From the NCBI RefSeq assembly GCF_012273895.1, contig NC_052130.1, forward strand, positions 2,480,001-2,544,000: DNA of 64,000 bases, written 5' to 3'. How positions within the stretch are numbered: position 1 is the stretch's first letter; each line of letters starts with the position of its first letter. A program made the translations under genes and the position numbers. Origin of the DNA: Zerene cesonia. Lineage: Eukaryota; Arthropoda; Insecta; Lepidoptera; Pieridae. Below, in pieces: positions 48,225 to 62,427 of this stretch. The notes under the pieces were generated by a model. The model saw nothing but the letters and a program-made list of their open reading frames with translations. It made no database searches and had not been told where the DNA came from.

Positions 48225-51206
48225 ATGCGCATAATAGAGAGCATTGACTTCTACATTTTAATGGAAAAACTGACGATAATTGAAATAAATATTGCCAGTG
48301 TACAATCACCCTATGCCAGGATAGCAACGTCCGAATATCGTGCAATGGTTCCTTCCGCGCCGAATAGAAATAGGCGAAAAGTCATCGACCCCACTGTGTT
48401 GTACGCAAAATTCTACTCTAATTCGCAACAATTAAGTCGATTTTGCAGCGATTGGTAGCACGTTTAGCCACCCCATATATGTATTGGATAAAAAAATTGC
48501 ATATTGTTTATTTTTCTTGGAAGTTTTGCAGTAAATTTTAACTATAATTGACTGTAAAAATAGAGATGTCGAATTTTATCCGCTTTTACTCAAAACATTT
48601 CAATCATAACATTATCTATCCTTGTCTAGTTATCATTGTCTTGATAAAATACAATCTAGTTAACGTTTGACCAGCCTCCCAAAGGCATTGCAATTCAAGA
48701 AGTGACAACGACATAACATGCTTAACTAAACAAACACTTTTAATAGAACTGGGTCTTATATAGGCATCATTATAGCTATGTCAGAACTCATGTCGCCGGA
48801 ATTACACGCTCACATACGAATGACACTCTCTTGAAAGTGGAAGTAGGTCGTGAAGGCAAAGAGGTTTCTTTCCCATTTCTCCACTGAAAATCCACCTGAA
48901 AATCTTGTCATAGAGAAGAAGAGCATTTGACATACGCATGAACATACGGACATCACACTGTTTACGTCCAAATGTTACGAAACTACAAGCGCTGAGTCAA
49001 CAAACATTTCCTTGAACTTTTTTCATTTCATTCATGCCGATATGATGACTGTATACGTTATGTAAGTGTTGCATTGCTTTAAGAGTGGAAATAACTGCTT
49101 CAAAGAAGCACGTCATCATAGTATCCACATGACGCAAAATATTTCCCAATTTCTAAATCGGAGAAATATCAAATGATAATGATCATTGCTAGGTTAGAGC
49201 TACACATAACAAAAGTTAGTGTATTAAGCACGCATGATTTAAAGAATCCAATGGTAGTTCTTATCAGTGATGGTATCACTTACATCGAAACCTGTTAATT
49301 TTGTAACACCTCATTCCATAATAGTTACGAGTATCCGATTTCCATATGAAATCTTGGCGCGGACGCCATTCGAATTCGAAACGTCAAATACAAAGAAACG
49401 TCAAATTCAAATTCCGAATGTCATGCCGCCGTTAGAAATTCGGCCAATAATGATAGCAGGGGAATCGCACTGTCGTGTCGGTGAGTCAACGGCCGGTGAA
49501 ATGATTCGACGGTTCGTTCACCTTTCACCCAATTTGCCTAAAAGCACGGCCATGAACGGTTGGTACTATACGAAGAGTATCACAAACACGTGACTGCTTG
49601 AATTACAATTCATCGGATTATAGACGCACTCGCAAGAGGTGACAGGTAAAGAAAATGTTAACGGCTTTCCGCGGCTTTTCTCGAGGAAGTCGGCGCGTGC
49701 ATTGTTATTCATTAATGAATTTATGATTCAATGTAACAGTGCGTGCATGATCTATTTTGCATAATTAATACGCGGGGCCGTGTGTAAGAGGAATTTCTTT
49801 GTTTTCAGTTTTTCATTGCAATGACTGCCGTGAATGAGAATTGAAGAGTTATCGAATAATGGATGTCGATCATATTCGAACGCGTTTAGTTTAAGCATAT
49901 GATAAAATGAATCAGGTGGACTGATCAATACCTTTCACAGAGTGGTCAATATTTCATTAACGAGCATCACTCTTCAAAATCTCTATTATTAACAACATTT
50001 TCTTCGGCTGCTGTTCCGTGACTTTGCCGAATTCTGTTGGCTGAAGGGCGTTAACCACGTTGTCATGTTCACGTACATTATCGCTAAGCACATTGCATTC
50101 AAATACGTTGTCTAACTGTACGAAAAAAGTACATTATGTGGAGGTAGGTCGGCAAACGGTACCAACGTAACTGGCACAACGAACTCGAAATTTGGCGTTG
50201 GTAAAAAAAAAAACTCCAACCGTCACATGTACTAGGAGAAAATAAGCAGAGAGAGGTTGTGAGAGGCGAATTTTCGGTGCGATAGAAAGCTTGTTTGTGT
50301 TGCCATTAGCCGAGAGAAACGCGACGCTCCCATGCTAGGTCAATAGAATTATAATTTTCGAGTTCTGTTCGTGCAAAGAAACTTCTGGTAGGCGGTGTTT
50401 CGGAATTCTTAAATAATCTCATGAAACTAATGTCTTTTTTTTGTTTAAATGGACGAGAGGCTTTGGCCACCTATTTGATTTTGTGAGAGGGAAATAATTG
50501 ACATTGTATCATCATATGCAGTATAAGTACATTGAGAAACTAACACTTTTTATTAATAACGAAAAGAAAATAATGAAGTAAAGTTTAGGCTTAATATTAT
50601 ACGATAATTGTCCATCTGATATACGGTTTCTTTTTTTGACAACAAAAGTGGGAAATCCTAATCCATACAATATACGGAAAAGGAATTGGTCAAAGAAATT
50701 CCTAAAAAACCACTTGATAATTAAATATAATTTGAAGTAAAACAATTTTACTATCTGAGTTTTAATTTTAATTATATTCATTAAAAATAGTTTTAATGGA
50801 TATAGACAACTTTAAAACCATCAATCAGGCGAATTTGTTTTAAAACTCAAACATATTCGACTGGACTATGAATATACATATATATGTATAATTTTGTATT
50901 TGCCACCACTTATTAGTACGTTACGTTGAATTTTCGTTCGAAATATTCCACTGTTTACAGTAATTTGTCTTGTATACAATTAACTACTTATTCCGGTACG
51001 ATTGTTACTTGGGGCGAGAGCCGGCTACGTGCAGTTTATTATTTAGATCCATTAAAAGATAAGCTTTAGCTATAAGGATAAACTAAACTGCCGATTTTAA
51101 TTAAACTAAAGTGGATGAAAGATATGATTGGAAAAGCAAGCAGTTGTTGATTTGGATTTTCGAGAGAATCTTTTTGGGAAAATTATCTGCGGGTTAAATA
51201 AATTGT

Positions 51207-51412
51207 CTTTTTTTATGTCATAGCGGATAAGTGAACTGGTGATTCGTCTGATGGTTAGCCATCACAAGCGCCCATATACATTCGCATGGTAGTGCCTCTT
51301 CAAATGCGTTGCTTACTTTTACAGGGAAAGGCATGACAAATGGATGAACGACTGGAATAAAGGATAGAACTGGGAAGGGTGAGGAAAAGGAATCAGGCCT
51401 CCGGTCACCCAC
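51207..51412 (+). repeat. SINE-like repeat, family S, 5' part
   Basis: T-run then ATGTCATAGCGGATAAGTGA, CGTCTGATGGTTAGCCATCA and GAATCAGGCCTCCGG. The terminal third with the GTGCCGAAGC box is missing. Confidence 0.6.
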
Positions 51413-53461
51413 TAACTTTAAGAGTGTTTACGTTTATGATCGACTATTGACCACTATAAAAAGAAAGACCACTAAAAATGGTATATCTTTCAGTTAACTC
51501 GAGCATTATAACAAATCATGCGTTGCCTCAACATTACATAAAAATGCATACGCAAGCGGGATACATCCGGGCTGCAATGAATAGAACAATTCAATTTTCA
51601 TCAAGAAAAGTTTTTCTCAATTCCATATATTGTCCTGCCATTACAAGCAGCTTTATTTTTATATACTCGTAATTGATTAGACTGGTTTAATCTGGTTTGA
51701 TTAGAGAAAAAATATAGTCAATTTTAGTTAGGATTAAAAACCGATGAGAGAGGTTAGTAAGAAAATAGTTGTAATAGTGTCTTATATAAGAAATCCGCTC
51801 CGCTTTTCATGCCAATATGTAACTCCCCTACAATCGACACTCGCCACTGAATCGCACTAGTATGCGCGATCGCTCGCTTAGTAGTTGGCCGGTAAGATGG
51901 GTCCCATACATTGCGAGCAATGCATAATTATCCATAGCTGTGTGTCATTGTTTCGTGTTTGTCCACATAGAGATTGACATAATTACTATTATGTTACAAA
52001 ACATATTGATAAGCTAGGAGCGGTGCTTCGCCCACAATGTCCTTTTATCTGTCTTGACTTCTGTGGTAAGGAAGAAGCTTCCTCATGGTAAAAGCACTTT
52101 TAAAATCAGTCAAACTATTTTTGAGGTAAAAATTATAATTTACATTAAAATTATATCATAGATAAACATCAATATTTCAATACAGACATCTTGCAAGAGT
52201 GAATAAAATAGTACATGATTCAGAAAATTATACCATTAATATCTTTTATGTGGTGAGCCTAATTACTGTCTATGGAATTTCTTAAACTAAGAGTACATTC
52301 CGCATTGTGGTATGATTATCAAGTCGTTAGGAATAACATTCCTGACTATATAAATTTATCAATATTCCTAAATATTTAAGAGCAAGCCATCTTATTTATA
52401 AACAAGTATTCGAAACGAAATTAGTAAGCGAATAACAACAGTGTCATGTAAGTCTCATGAATTCCACCATAAGTTCTTGATCAAATTCAAAAATATATTA
52501 GAAATAGTCAATGATTATTCGAAAATATTCAAATTCCTTCATACAAAAAAGTTCACATTCTCCTATTTCGAATTAGGTTAAAACCGTAACTCCTTTAAAC
52601 TAGGCTTCGTAACATCCTTTTATTATTGTGTCGATGACGTCACATCTCACGTCGTTCCGTCTTAACAAGGTCAAGGTTTAAATGGCCTAGCGGAAATAAT
52701 ATATGGAGAGAAATGATCATTTATATGATAATATAATTAATTAAAAACTGTAATAAAACTTATGTGCCATTAGCACGTAACGTTGATTAAATGTATCAGT
52801 TTATAATAATCGTGTTGAGATAGGCAGTGTTTTCATAGTTATAACTAAAGAATAAGCGTAGTTCATAAGCGACGGTAAGGTAACCAAATTTTAAAAGAAA
52901 TGTGTAAAAGACATGCTTGTCTCTCCTGTTTCTGAAAGAATAAAATATTCTATCTTCTTGATGATTTTAATAGCATCTTTCAAGTTCGCCTGAAGCCTTT
53001 CCTAACTACATTATCGTTTGAATGAAATAAACCACAGTTACACACATATTCTTCAAGTTGTGGCTTTCCCGCCTAAACTATATTAATAGTCTTATCAATT
53101 TACCAGCCTATATATGTCATTTTGTAATATCCGTTACAATAAATTCTGAGAATTTTGCATCCGCAACGTATTTGAAATATACAATATTATATATTAATAG
53201 GAAATATTATATTGGTAATACCAAACACTAAAGACTGCTATATATGGGTTTTTGAATGATTTGAACTGTGCAATGCAATAAGTTCTGTCATTTTCCAGTT
53301 GATTGTGGTTTAGAAATGATGAGTGTGAAGGTGTGCTTTCCCGTGGCGTTTTAGACTGTCGCCTGATAATTGGTTATGAAGCCAATTTCAAGAGAATATT
53401 TATTTTTAACGTCTGGTGAGGATAGACAGAGCTGAATATATATTCTGTTAATATTTTTAAG

Positions 53462-53483
53462 GTGCGTCAAATATTTGACGCAC
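53462..53483. other. perfect 22-bp palindrome
   Basis: The left half GTGCGTCAAAT is followed immediately by its exact reverse complement. There is no loop, so a dimeric protein-binding site is as likely as a cruciform. Confidence 0.75.
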
Positions 53484-55951
53484 ATTAAAATTATTAGAGA
53501 TGAACACGCCTATTACATATATGAGCAGAGAAGTAAAAAATTGGACCTAAAAATTATTTTACGCAAATTGAAGAAGGCAGAGTAAAGCCTGTATTTTAAG
53601 TTGAGGGTTATACAATATACATTTAGATTTAGCTCATGTGATTATTTATAATATATGGAATAAATAGTAGAATAAATTTCTAAAAGCCACACGCCTTATT
53701 ATGGATTTTTGTCAGTCATTATCTGTCTAAATTTGAGGGCATAAGAGAAGGTCCCGCAACAAACCTTTATGTGACATATACCTATATAACCTATACACCC
53801 AAAGCACGTTTAGTATTCTGATCTTCGAGACGATGGCAATCAATTTGCTCTGTATATTGAGAGGTGGTATTTAGGTCTCCGGCAGCATGCAGTCACATGT
53901 CGGTTTTCCGTTACGCAACCTCAATCGATACCTTTGATTACATATGCATTACCACCTTGTGCAGAACTTCCGCGGTACAAAGGTGTGTGTCAGCTTAACA
54001 TTTTGGCTGTATGCTTTGTTCCTTTGCCTTAGATTCTCAGACTATACAGGCAATGACACCAAATTTTATGTTGTCAAAATTAAAAATAAATGTTTTTTTT
54101 TCATACTGATTAGTTTTATTTCTTCTATAATTAAATATTTGAAAAAGTATTTTCGGAATGTCATTTTGGCCAATTCTATAGCATTCTGTGTTATGTAAAG
54201 CAAAAACACATTACACCTACATCAACTCCTATTCCATTACAAATTTTAAATTTTCGATTAGTGATTTTTTAGGAATAATTATGAAAAACGTTAAACAACC
54301 AGACATTAAACCATGACATTCACTTGCTAAACCTCCAACAACACAACAGGCGAGCCAAAACGCCTGACCCAATTCCCGAATGTCAACGAACGTAACAGAG
54401 GTCAAGTTAAAGTGGTGACCACTAAATATGTGATCACCGCAGATTGCTAACGGTATATCTTATATTAGCGAAGCCTTCTGACCCAGTTTGCTATACCGTT
54501 AACGGCCATCGAACCACCCTGCATTTATGGAACAGCGATATGATATCAGATAACTACACTTTATACTGTCATTTGATACAGAACTTGTTCGCCTCCAGCT
54601 TTCATATCATTATTATTGTACAGATTGTAAAATATTCCGAGGGTGACTAAAATGAAATTTCTATATTATTTTGTTATCATTTTACAATGACCTCTATAAG
54701 GCTTCAATATCAGTTATAATAGTTGGAGTTTTATGTAGAAATATGTAATGATAGAACCACTTTAATTTAAACGATTGAAATTCATAAACATGTAGAAACA
54801 TACAATACAAATAATTAAATTGTATCAAAAATTCCAATCACCCAAATGGGAGCTCAAACGAGCTCCTTCATTCGTAGCGCGCTACAAACGGCTACTGCTA
54901 CGAGCCTGCCCTTTATGATCCGATTTCATACATTTAATTACAATTTCACAAATAATATTTAATTCCACTATGATGCATGACTATAGTAATTTATAAATTA
55001 ATCAAATAATACTAACTATTTTAAGAAATAACTTCTTATAAATGTATTTTAGAGAATAGCGACGAATACTGATTTAGTACGTAATAATATGCCTATTTCA
55101 CAACATGGGAATTTTATAAAGCTATACACAAATAAATAATTGCATATTGTAACTAATGTTTATCCATATAAGGTCATGTTATTTAAACAGCGAACTTCAT
55201 TTAGATAATTTACGTAATGTGGTCAGTTATTAATTGCCCGTTTCATTATTTTCAATGTTGTATAGTCAGCATGACATCTTTGAAAATATTAAACCGATTC
55301 AATTAATAAGAAAAACCCATAAAATATAGAACCAAATGCAAGAAAATGTTTTATACCCTGTATGATTTATGTAATACAAGACGCTCCGTCCGGTTTGGCC
55401 CGGGTAAAACGGGTAAAACAAAATTAAAATATGATTAAAACGGAGCTATATGAAAATTGTTTTTGAAATCAGTCCGATAGCTAGTTTTTAAGGCTAACTT
55501 TATATTATATATAATGTATGTTTATAAAAATTAAATAGGGGGTAAGTATGCTACTACGAATATATCGCAATGCGCAAACAATGAAACAAATTAAATATTT
55601 CTTCCCCATAATCAAATAAGTTTACGCAAAAAAGTATGATATTTTTTAAGTTAAAATAACATACCCATTAAAATGAAATTATTTTTATGGCTATTGATAA
55701 GGAAAACATAACACGATATTAAAAAATAATAATTGGACATAAAACATTATGTTAGCGGTATGCAGGTCAGGATACTGACCGTTACGTGACCTACTGCGCT
55801 AATGATGCTATCAAATATACTTATAGCTGTGTAAAACCGTATAATCCGCAAAATGAACAAAAAAGCACCCACGATATTCTTGTTCGCATATTGAATTGAA
55901 TGTTTTTTTAACAATTTCTTACCCACATTTATCTTAGATTTGTTTTCCCTG

Positions 55952-56187
55952 TTTTTTACACGCTTTTTATTAGCTTCACCTGTATGTTTGTATGTTTGTT
56001 TGTTTGTAACCGACTTCTTTGGGCGCGATTTTGACCCACTTTAAACGGCCAGATTTCGTTCAAACTTTGTAGATTTATTGAGGACCGATGACAATACACT
56101 AATTTGATAAAATTATTCCATTTTTCAATTTGCAAAATATGATTTTTGTTAAAGCGTGTTTTTAAGTTTTTTTAAACTATTATTATA
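55952..56187 (+). repeat. interspersed repeat A, copy 2
   Basis: Same orientation and nearly the same sequence as the copy at 24906. It has a shorter TTTG array and a small insertion before AAAGCGTG. High identity suggests recent activity. It lies about 250 bases before the second assembly gap. Confidence 0.7.
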
Positions 56188-56353
56188 ATTATTTTAGTGT
56201 ACTTTAATACAATAAATGTGGCTTGAAATTAATGTTTGTAAGCGATATTTTATGAGTTACTACCTCTATTAAAAATGAAAATTAAGGTAGTAACTTTATA
56301 ATAATGTTAGTTACTTACCTTTTTAAATTTAACCATTATATATCATTATTATC

Positions 56354-56380
56354 TATTTATTTATTTATTTATTTATTTAT
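56354..56380 (+). repeat. TTTA microsatellite near the second gap
   Basis: A run of TATT/TTTA tetranucleotides about 50 bases before the N run; it may have contributed to the assembly break. Confidence 0.85.
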
Positions 56381-56431
56381 ATATTTCAGATAACAGCTCA
56401 CAGTAATAACAAGGTGGTACTTAATAATTAG

Positions 56432-57431
56432 NNNNNNNNNNNNNNNNNNNNNNNNNNNNNNNNNNNNNNNNNNNNNNNNNNNNNNNNNNNNNNNNNNNNN
56501 NNNNNNNNNNNNNNNNNNNNNNNNNNNNNNNNNNNNNNNNNNNNNNNNNNNNNNNNNNNNNNNNNNNNNNNNNNNNNNNNNNNNNNNNNNNNNNNNNNNN
56601 NNNNNNNNNNNNNNNNNNNNNNNNNNNNNNNNNNNNNNNNNNNNNNNNNNNNNNNNNNNNNNNNNNNNNNNNNNNNNNNNNNNNNNNNNNNNNNNNNNNN
56701 NNNNNNNNNNNNNNNNNNNNNNNNNNNNNNNNNNNNNNNNNNNNNNNNNNNNNNNNNNNNNNNNNNNNNNNNNNNNNNNNNNNNNNNNNNNNNNNNNNNN
56801 NNNNNNNNNNNNNNNNNNNNNNNNNNNNNNNNNNNNNNNNNNNNNNNNNNNNNNNNNNNNNNNNNNNNNNNNNNNNNNNNNNNNNNNNNNNNNNNNNNNN
56901 NNNNNNNNNNNNNNNNNNNNNNNNNNNNNNNNNNNNNNNNNNNNNNNNNNNNNNNNNNNNNNNNNNNNNNNNNNNNNNNNNNNNNNNNNNNNNNNNNNNN
57001 NNNNNNNNNNNNNNNNNNNNNNNNNNNNNNNNNNNNNNNNNNNNNNNNNNNNNNNNNNNNNNNNNNNNNNNNNNNNNNNNNNNNNNNNNNNNNNNNNNNN
57101 NNNNNNNNNNNNNNNNNNNNNNNNNNNNNNNNNNNNNNNNNNNNNNNNNNNNNNNNNNNNNNNNNNNNNNNNNNNNNNNNNNNNNNNNNNNNNNNNNNNN
57201 NNNNNNNNNNNNNNNNNNNNNNNNNNNNNNNNNNNNNNNNNNNNNNNNNNNNNNNNNNNNNNNNNNNNNNNNNNNNNNNNNNNNNNNNNNNNNNNNNNNN
57301 NNNNNNNNNNNNNNNNNNNNNNNNNNNNNNNNNNNNNNNNNNNNNNNNNNNNNNNNNNNNNNNNNNNNNNNNNNNNNNNNNNNNNNNNNNNNNNNNNNNN
57401 NNNNNNNNNNNNNNNNNNNNNNNNNNNNNNN
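56432..57431. other. assembly gap (1,000 N)
   Basis: Second run of exactly 1,000 N, preceded by a TTTA microsatellite and repeat A copy 2. Confidence 0.99.
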
Positions 57432-57672
57432 CTGTAATAATTAAATCAAAGTTCTAGTTGCGGACAAAATTATTAACGTGTGACACGTTAGACGTACCGA
57501 CGAGAACTTATATCACATTATTGCGTAGTTCATTTCGACAATTATTTAATAAATGAATAAAATCCATCATTATGCGTACTGAATATACCTATAAATATGT
57601 GTCTGTTTTGTTCATAAATCAAAATGGCATTCAATACAAACATTTGTAGCATTTTTATGACATAATCTTCAA

Positions 57673-57817
57673 AGGAGCTGGCGGGTCGCTTCATAGTAAG
57701 CTCTACCACCGCCTTTGAACATAGCCAGAGGCGTCAAGCCTCTCCATATGGATTGCCGATTTGCCTTTGAGAGATAAGGGATTAATTCATATCTATACGT
57801 GCTCGACTCCCATATGT
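57673..57817 (+). repeat. SINE-like repeat, family S, internally deleted
   Basis: GGAGCTGGCGGGTCGCTTCA and CACCGCCTTTGAACATAGCC, then GATAAGGGATTAATTC, joined directly to CGTGCTCGACTCCC. Confidence 0.5.
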
Positions 57818-58289
57818 AAAATGTATATTTGATACTTATGTAATATATGATATTAATGAACTGAAGTATTTAGCGTCATGTTTATTAAACAACATTTTGT
57901 GTTATTAATCATTTATTTAATTATATTTGATTAACATAATATTATACAACAACTGAATAATTATGGAATATGTTAACCATTTTCCTGAATTAAACTTATT
58001 CCATAATTGCCTATCAAGGCATGATGATAAGTCTTGGAAATCCTGAGTTTGTCACCGTATTTTCATATAATAACAATTTAAATTTCCTCTCTACTTCGTC
58101 TAATCTTGTATTGTCTCTAAAATTTTTAACGTTATGTGTAAACTATGAATTGCAAAATAAACTAACATTCCGTTCTCAGTTTTATCCGCGCTGTAAACGA
58201 AATATTAACAGTCTCAGGGTTTTCTCCAAATAGAAGCGTGCCCTTGGGATTTCCAGGGTAGAAACTATCAAATCCATGTCATATTATAA

Positions 58290-58392
58290 TCTGCCAACCC
58301 GCACTTGGCCAGCGTGGTGGATTATGGTCTGAACCCTCATAGGAGGCCTGTGTCCCAGCTGAGGGAACATATATGGGCTGATGATTTATGTC
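58290..58392 (+). repeat. retroelement tail fragment
   Basis: AACCCGCACTTGGCCAGCG, then GGATTATGGTCTGAACCCTC, then CCCAGCTGAGGGAACAT. This resembles the 3' ends of lepidopteran non-LTR elements. No reverse-transcriptase frame remains. Confidence 0.45.
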
Positions 58393-59117
58393 ATATTAAC
58401 TCTTTCAAGCTATCTCTGTGACAAAGAAGAGACACACAGAATTACTTTCGCATTAATTCGTATTAGTCGATATTCACCTAAATTATGTCGGCAATTATAA
58501 TGTAAAAGAGCTGACTTTAATAGTAATCAATCCTTAATTTAAAGTAAAACTCATGTATATTGTGTTGCCAACAACAAATATTACAAGCAATATTTATTCA
58601 TTAGAAGAAAGAAACAAACATTTCTTAAATATATTAAGAACCTTCAAAGAAATCCGATATTCCATAGCGATGTCGCACAAGGATTCTCGTGTATAATCAG
58701 CTATGATACGATCTCTCATTATTTATAAGTTATATTAATTGGCTATTTACCGTACGTCATAATCGTTGCCATCCAAAAAACTACGTCGAAACGTGATTGT
58801 ATGTACGCAATTATCTAAGCCGGGAATTATATCTCCTAGTAAGTGTAAGATCCGTAAACGCTTCTAGTAACGCCTATAATAAGTCGGGGATATATGCTGC
58901 CAGAAATGACAGTGGAATATTATAGCTTGAACGCAAACTGTCAGTTGAATTACTTCAATGCATAGTTTAATTCAATATTATTCAAACAGGAACAGTTCTT
59001 GCAGAAGCGTTTTGGAATTCTTCACAAAGTAAAACGGGCAAAAAGAGAAGAGATACGATGGAATTATTTTAGAAAAATATATTAATTCCGTTTATTCATA
59101 TATTTATTTTATTCAGA

Positions 59118-59278
59118 ACCAACTGTTCGCCCTAGCGTCGCCCGTAGTACATATAGCCTTTGTCACTCAGAAGTTGAAGCTTTATAATAGTGAAAATTTT
59201 TTTGAAACAGGTCCAGCCCATTCATGCGTGATGGCTTAACCAAGGGAATTTGGGATTCATTTCTCTATGTATGCATAT
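59118..59278 (-). mobile_element. short interspersed element, family 4
   Basis: It has GTCGCCCGTAGTACATATAG, GTCACTCAG, CAGGTCCAGCCCATTCATGC and TTAACCAAGGGAATTTGGGA, closest to the copy at 41847. Confidence 0.55.
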
Positions 59279-62200
59279 TCATTCATTGTATTTATAGTCC
59301 ATTGTAGGTGGATATATACTTCTTCTATGTTGTGTGCAAGAAAGTACCCAATTAAAGTGTCTAATACATTATAGTTTTGATTGGTTATCTGGAAATAATG
59401 CACTTCTTGAAAATATAAGTTCTATGATGTCTGGAATGTCTTAGTCTCCGAGGAAAATTGTAGAATTACTTGTCGTTACCTTCATTTCAAAATGTTCTTA
59501 CCATAATACGGAATTTTTTCGATCAATCATATTATCATTTATCTCTTTAGTTAGTCAGTCAGTCTATACAACATAATAACTGCTCCTTAAAATTCAAACG
59601 ATCAAACGCTTCTCATATAATTTTATATCCGTGTCATAAGGCTGTATTCAGACGCCCGTTATCTCACCATCCGAGTTCCGAGAGACCCCATATCAGGATG
59701 TTAGGTGTAACTGTTAGCAACTTGTTGGGCAACCTAAGCTATCTAGGTCAACCGTTACCGATACTTCAGCTACCTACCTCCGGCAAATGATTCACTGGTG
59801 AACGCGGCCTAAGTGCCTATTGATTGGTCACTCATTATCTATTCATAGATGCTGCAATATGTACGAATATTTAGGTTTATATACAGTTTTATTTGCTCTA
59901 ACTAGGGGTGGGTGTGGTGTTGCGAGCTGGAAAGAATCATGATAAAAACAAGTCCAAAAATTATTTTTGTGTAACTATGTATGAGTCAAGGAAAGGAGGG
60001 TACATTCAGTACTCAATTTAGCCATAATTTATACAATGTATGTAATGACAATAGATTTCCCAAGCGGTCAAGCCAAATTTCCCTTGAGGAACTTGTGTGA
60101 TTAAGTTGTCGTCTCAATAAAATCTAATCACCAACCAAATTAAATCAAAAACCAAACACCAAATTAAGAAAAGAATAAATTTACCCACAACCCGGAAAGG
60201 ACAGATGTTTATCGTCACACTTTGGATTTTTTACAAGGCTTCAAAAATACATTACCATTTAACTAATAAGATTAATTATGTTAAATATTACCCACTTTAC
60301 ACTGTAGCATTTTGATACGGCTAAGAGCTATGAGTGTTTATTTTAGCTAACTTCAAATAACAATTCTCGTATGATTATAATAATTTCGTTTTTGAACATA
60401 CTAAACAGCAAATTTAGTTAGCTCGACTTTACGTTTACTATCATACCTATAGAAAATTTGGTTTTTATATTTGGCATTATCTATGATATCAACAGGAAAC
60501 AAAGCATGTTACGTGAATGAATTATGACTAAACTATTTGCTATTTTGTATTGTAGATAGACATTTATAAGCGCTATAGTATTTTTTATTTATTTGATATA
60601 TTAATTTCTGATTTTTGATGAACAAATAAATATGAATCCGTATAGCTTGTCAGGCATAATTTTATGATGACTCATATTAAAGAGTAAAAAATTATGATTT
60701 TTCGATCCTATGACTCATAGTCAGTGACGATTCGGCTATAGATGAATATTTCAATATACAAATAATTAAAAAAATTCCTACCAATATAAATGAAATAGCA
60801 GGCTTGAGTTAAAGAAAATATGTCAATTTCAAAGTTTTGAGGAATGTCATCCTTCAGGATTAGTACAAATACTAAATATTTTAATTTCAAATCTAGCAAC
60901 CCTATCTTGTAATATGAACAAACACGAAGTACAGATACAAATAATATCCACACGATAGACAGTTAGTATTGATGTGGTAAGTGTGCCAACCGTTACCTGG
61001 TCACCTTTGCTCCTTCATACATGTTCTGCCCGTCTACCATCTTAGTATTATATCGTTTGGTATAATTCTACGTCTTACGGTATTGCTGGAACGGTTGTGG
61101 TACAGACATATATAGACTTCGTCAGAGGTCTCTGCGTGTTTGTTATGAAGAGAATCAGGCGATATATCCCGTTTCGTTAAAAGATCGTTGCTGTATGGCA
61201 TCTTTCGATTTTATAAATTATTTCCACGAAGCTTCTGCGAAGGATTGATAAGAATTGTCATAGTGTAGATTAATCAAATAGATAAACATCATAACAATTT
61301 TGTAACTACTTTTTTATTATTTTTTTTATTTAAAACACATAATACACACTGTCTATATATTTACATTTATAATAAAACATAACGTAAAATAGGAAAAAAT
61401 ACAATGTTAAGGAGGATACCAATGTTCCTTGTTTATTAGCAATCAATTAAGTAGTGTTTGGTAAAATATCGTAACCCAATTGTAACCTTACCGACAATTC
61501 AAGTTACCTGACTCGAAGATTCGAAATACCTCAGAGGAAACATTATAATATTTATTTTCCAAAGAATAAAGATAAATATTAATTAGAGTTGTGCATAATT
61601 ATAAAATAAATGTATAGTTTCTTCTTGAGCTCGCGTATAATTTTAATTTCTAAATTTCTATCGATTCTAAAATAACATGCTTACCCTTGTAATCTAACGT
61701 TATCGCATAATATTCTTCATATTTCAATATTTTTAAAGGAAACATATTTGATCCTTCTAACCGAATAAGTATATCCGTAAAAACAACACTTCATACATGA
61801 AACATATAGAATTTATCATATACATTGTATTACGCTGCGTATTCAAATGATATTGACAGTAAACTTGAGTGTACGAACGAAATGTAGGTCAAATGTACTG
61901 GTTTGTAAATCGCTAAAGCATTTAGTACTCCAAAACAAACGGCATAAGATCTAAATTCATGTATTTTGGATTTTCCAGTATCTTTTGTATCTCAATACAT
62001 TTAGTGAAATGAGCGTTATTCATTATTTGCACATTTGCTTTGTTAAATTGAAAAGAAACAAGTTTGAGCGTGTTTTGTTATTTTATGAACCACTTCGTGT
62101 ATTAATTTTTGAGAAGTTATTTATGGGAATTCTCTTCTTGATGTAAGACTTAACAAAGTTATTGATTTTATTTCACCTTTTTTTAATTTACAGATCAATA

Positions 62201-62427
62201 GCAGTAAATGAAAAACAATTCTATAAGTAAACAATTAGGAGCCTCTTTTTTCATCAATATTTGACAGTATATATAATAAGTGTAAATTTTATCAACGATT
62301 ACTAGAAATTGTATCTAATAATATTATACATTCTATTAATATTTACTCAATTCAAATTTAATAAACATTTAAACAAAAATGCTTCACACTTCATTTCATT
62401 AATTTTTTCATCCATATTGCGATGACC

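Larger units (their letters stand above)
46148..56431. other. non-coding interval with less AT-rich unique patches
   Basis: Repeats lie at 47193, 47856, 51207 and 55952; an ecdysone-response-like site is at 46636; hairpins are at 48196 and 53462. 48.8-50.4 kb is unique and less AT-rich, with a 108-codon plus frame at 49267-49593 that I do not recognise; it may be conserved regulatory DNA. Confidence 0.45.

Noticed and set aside
48384..48404. IDPTVLY on the plus strand inside a 90-codon frame
   Set aside because: Motif similarity is partial, the strand is opposite, it is not next to a start codon, and no array surrounds it.
49267..49593. 108-codon plus-strand frame as a protein gene
   Set aside because: No recognisable domain; length is close to the longest frames expected by chance in AT-rich DNA of this length, and no promoter or splice evidence supports it.
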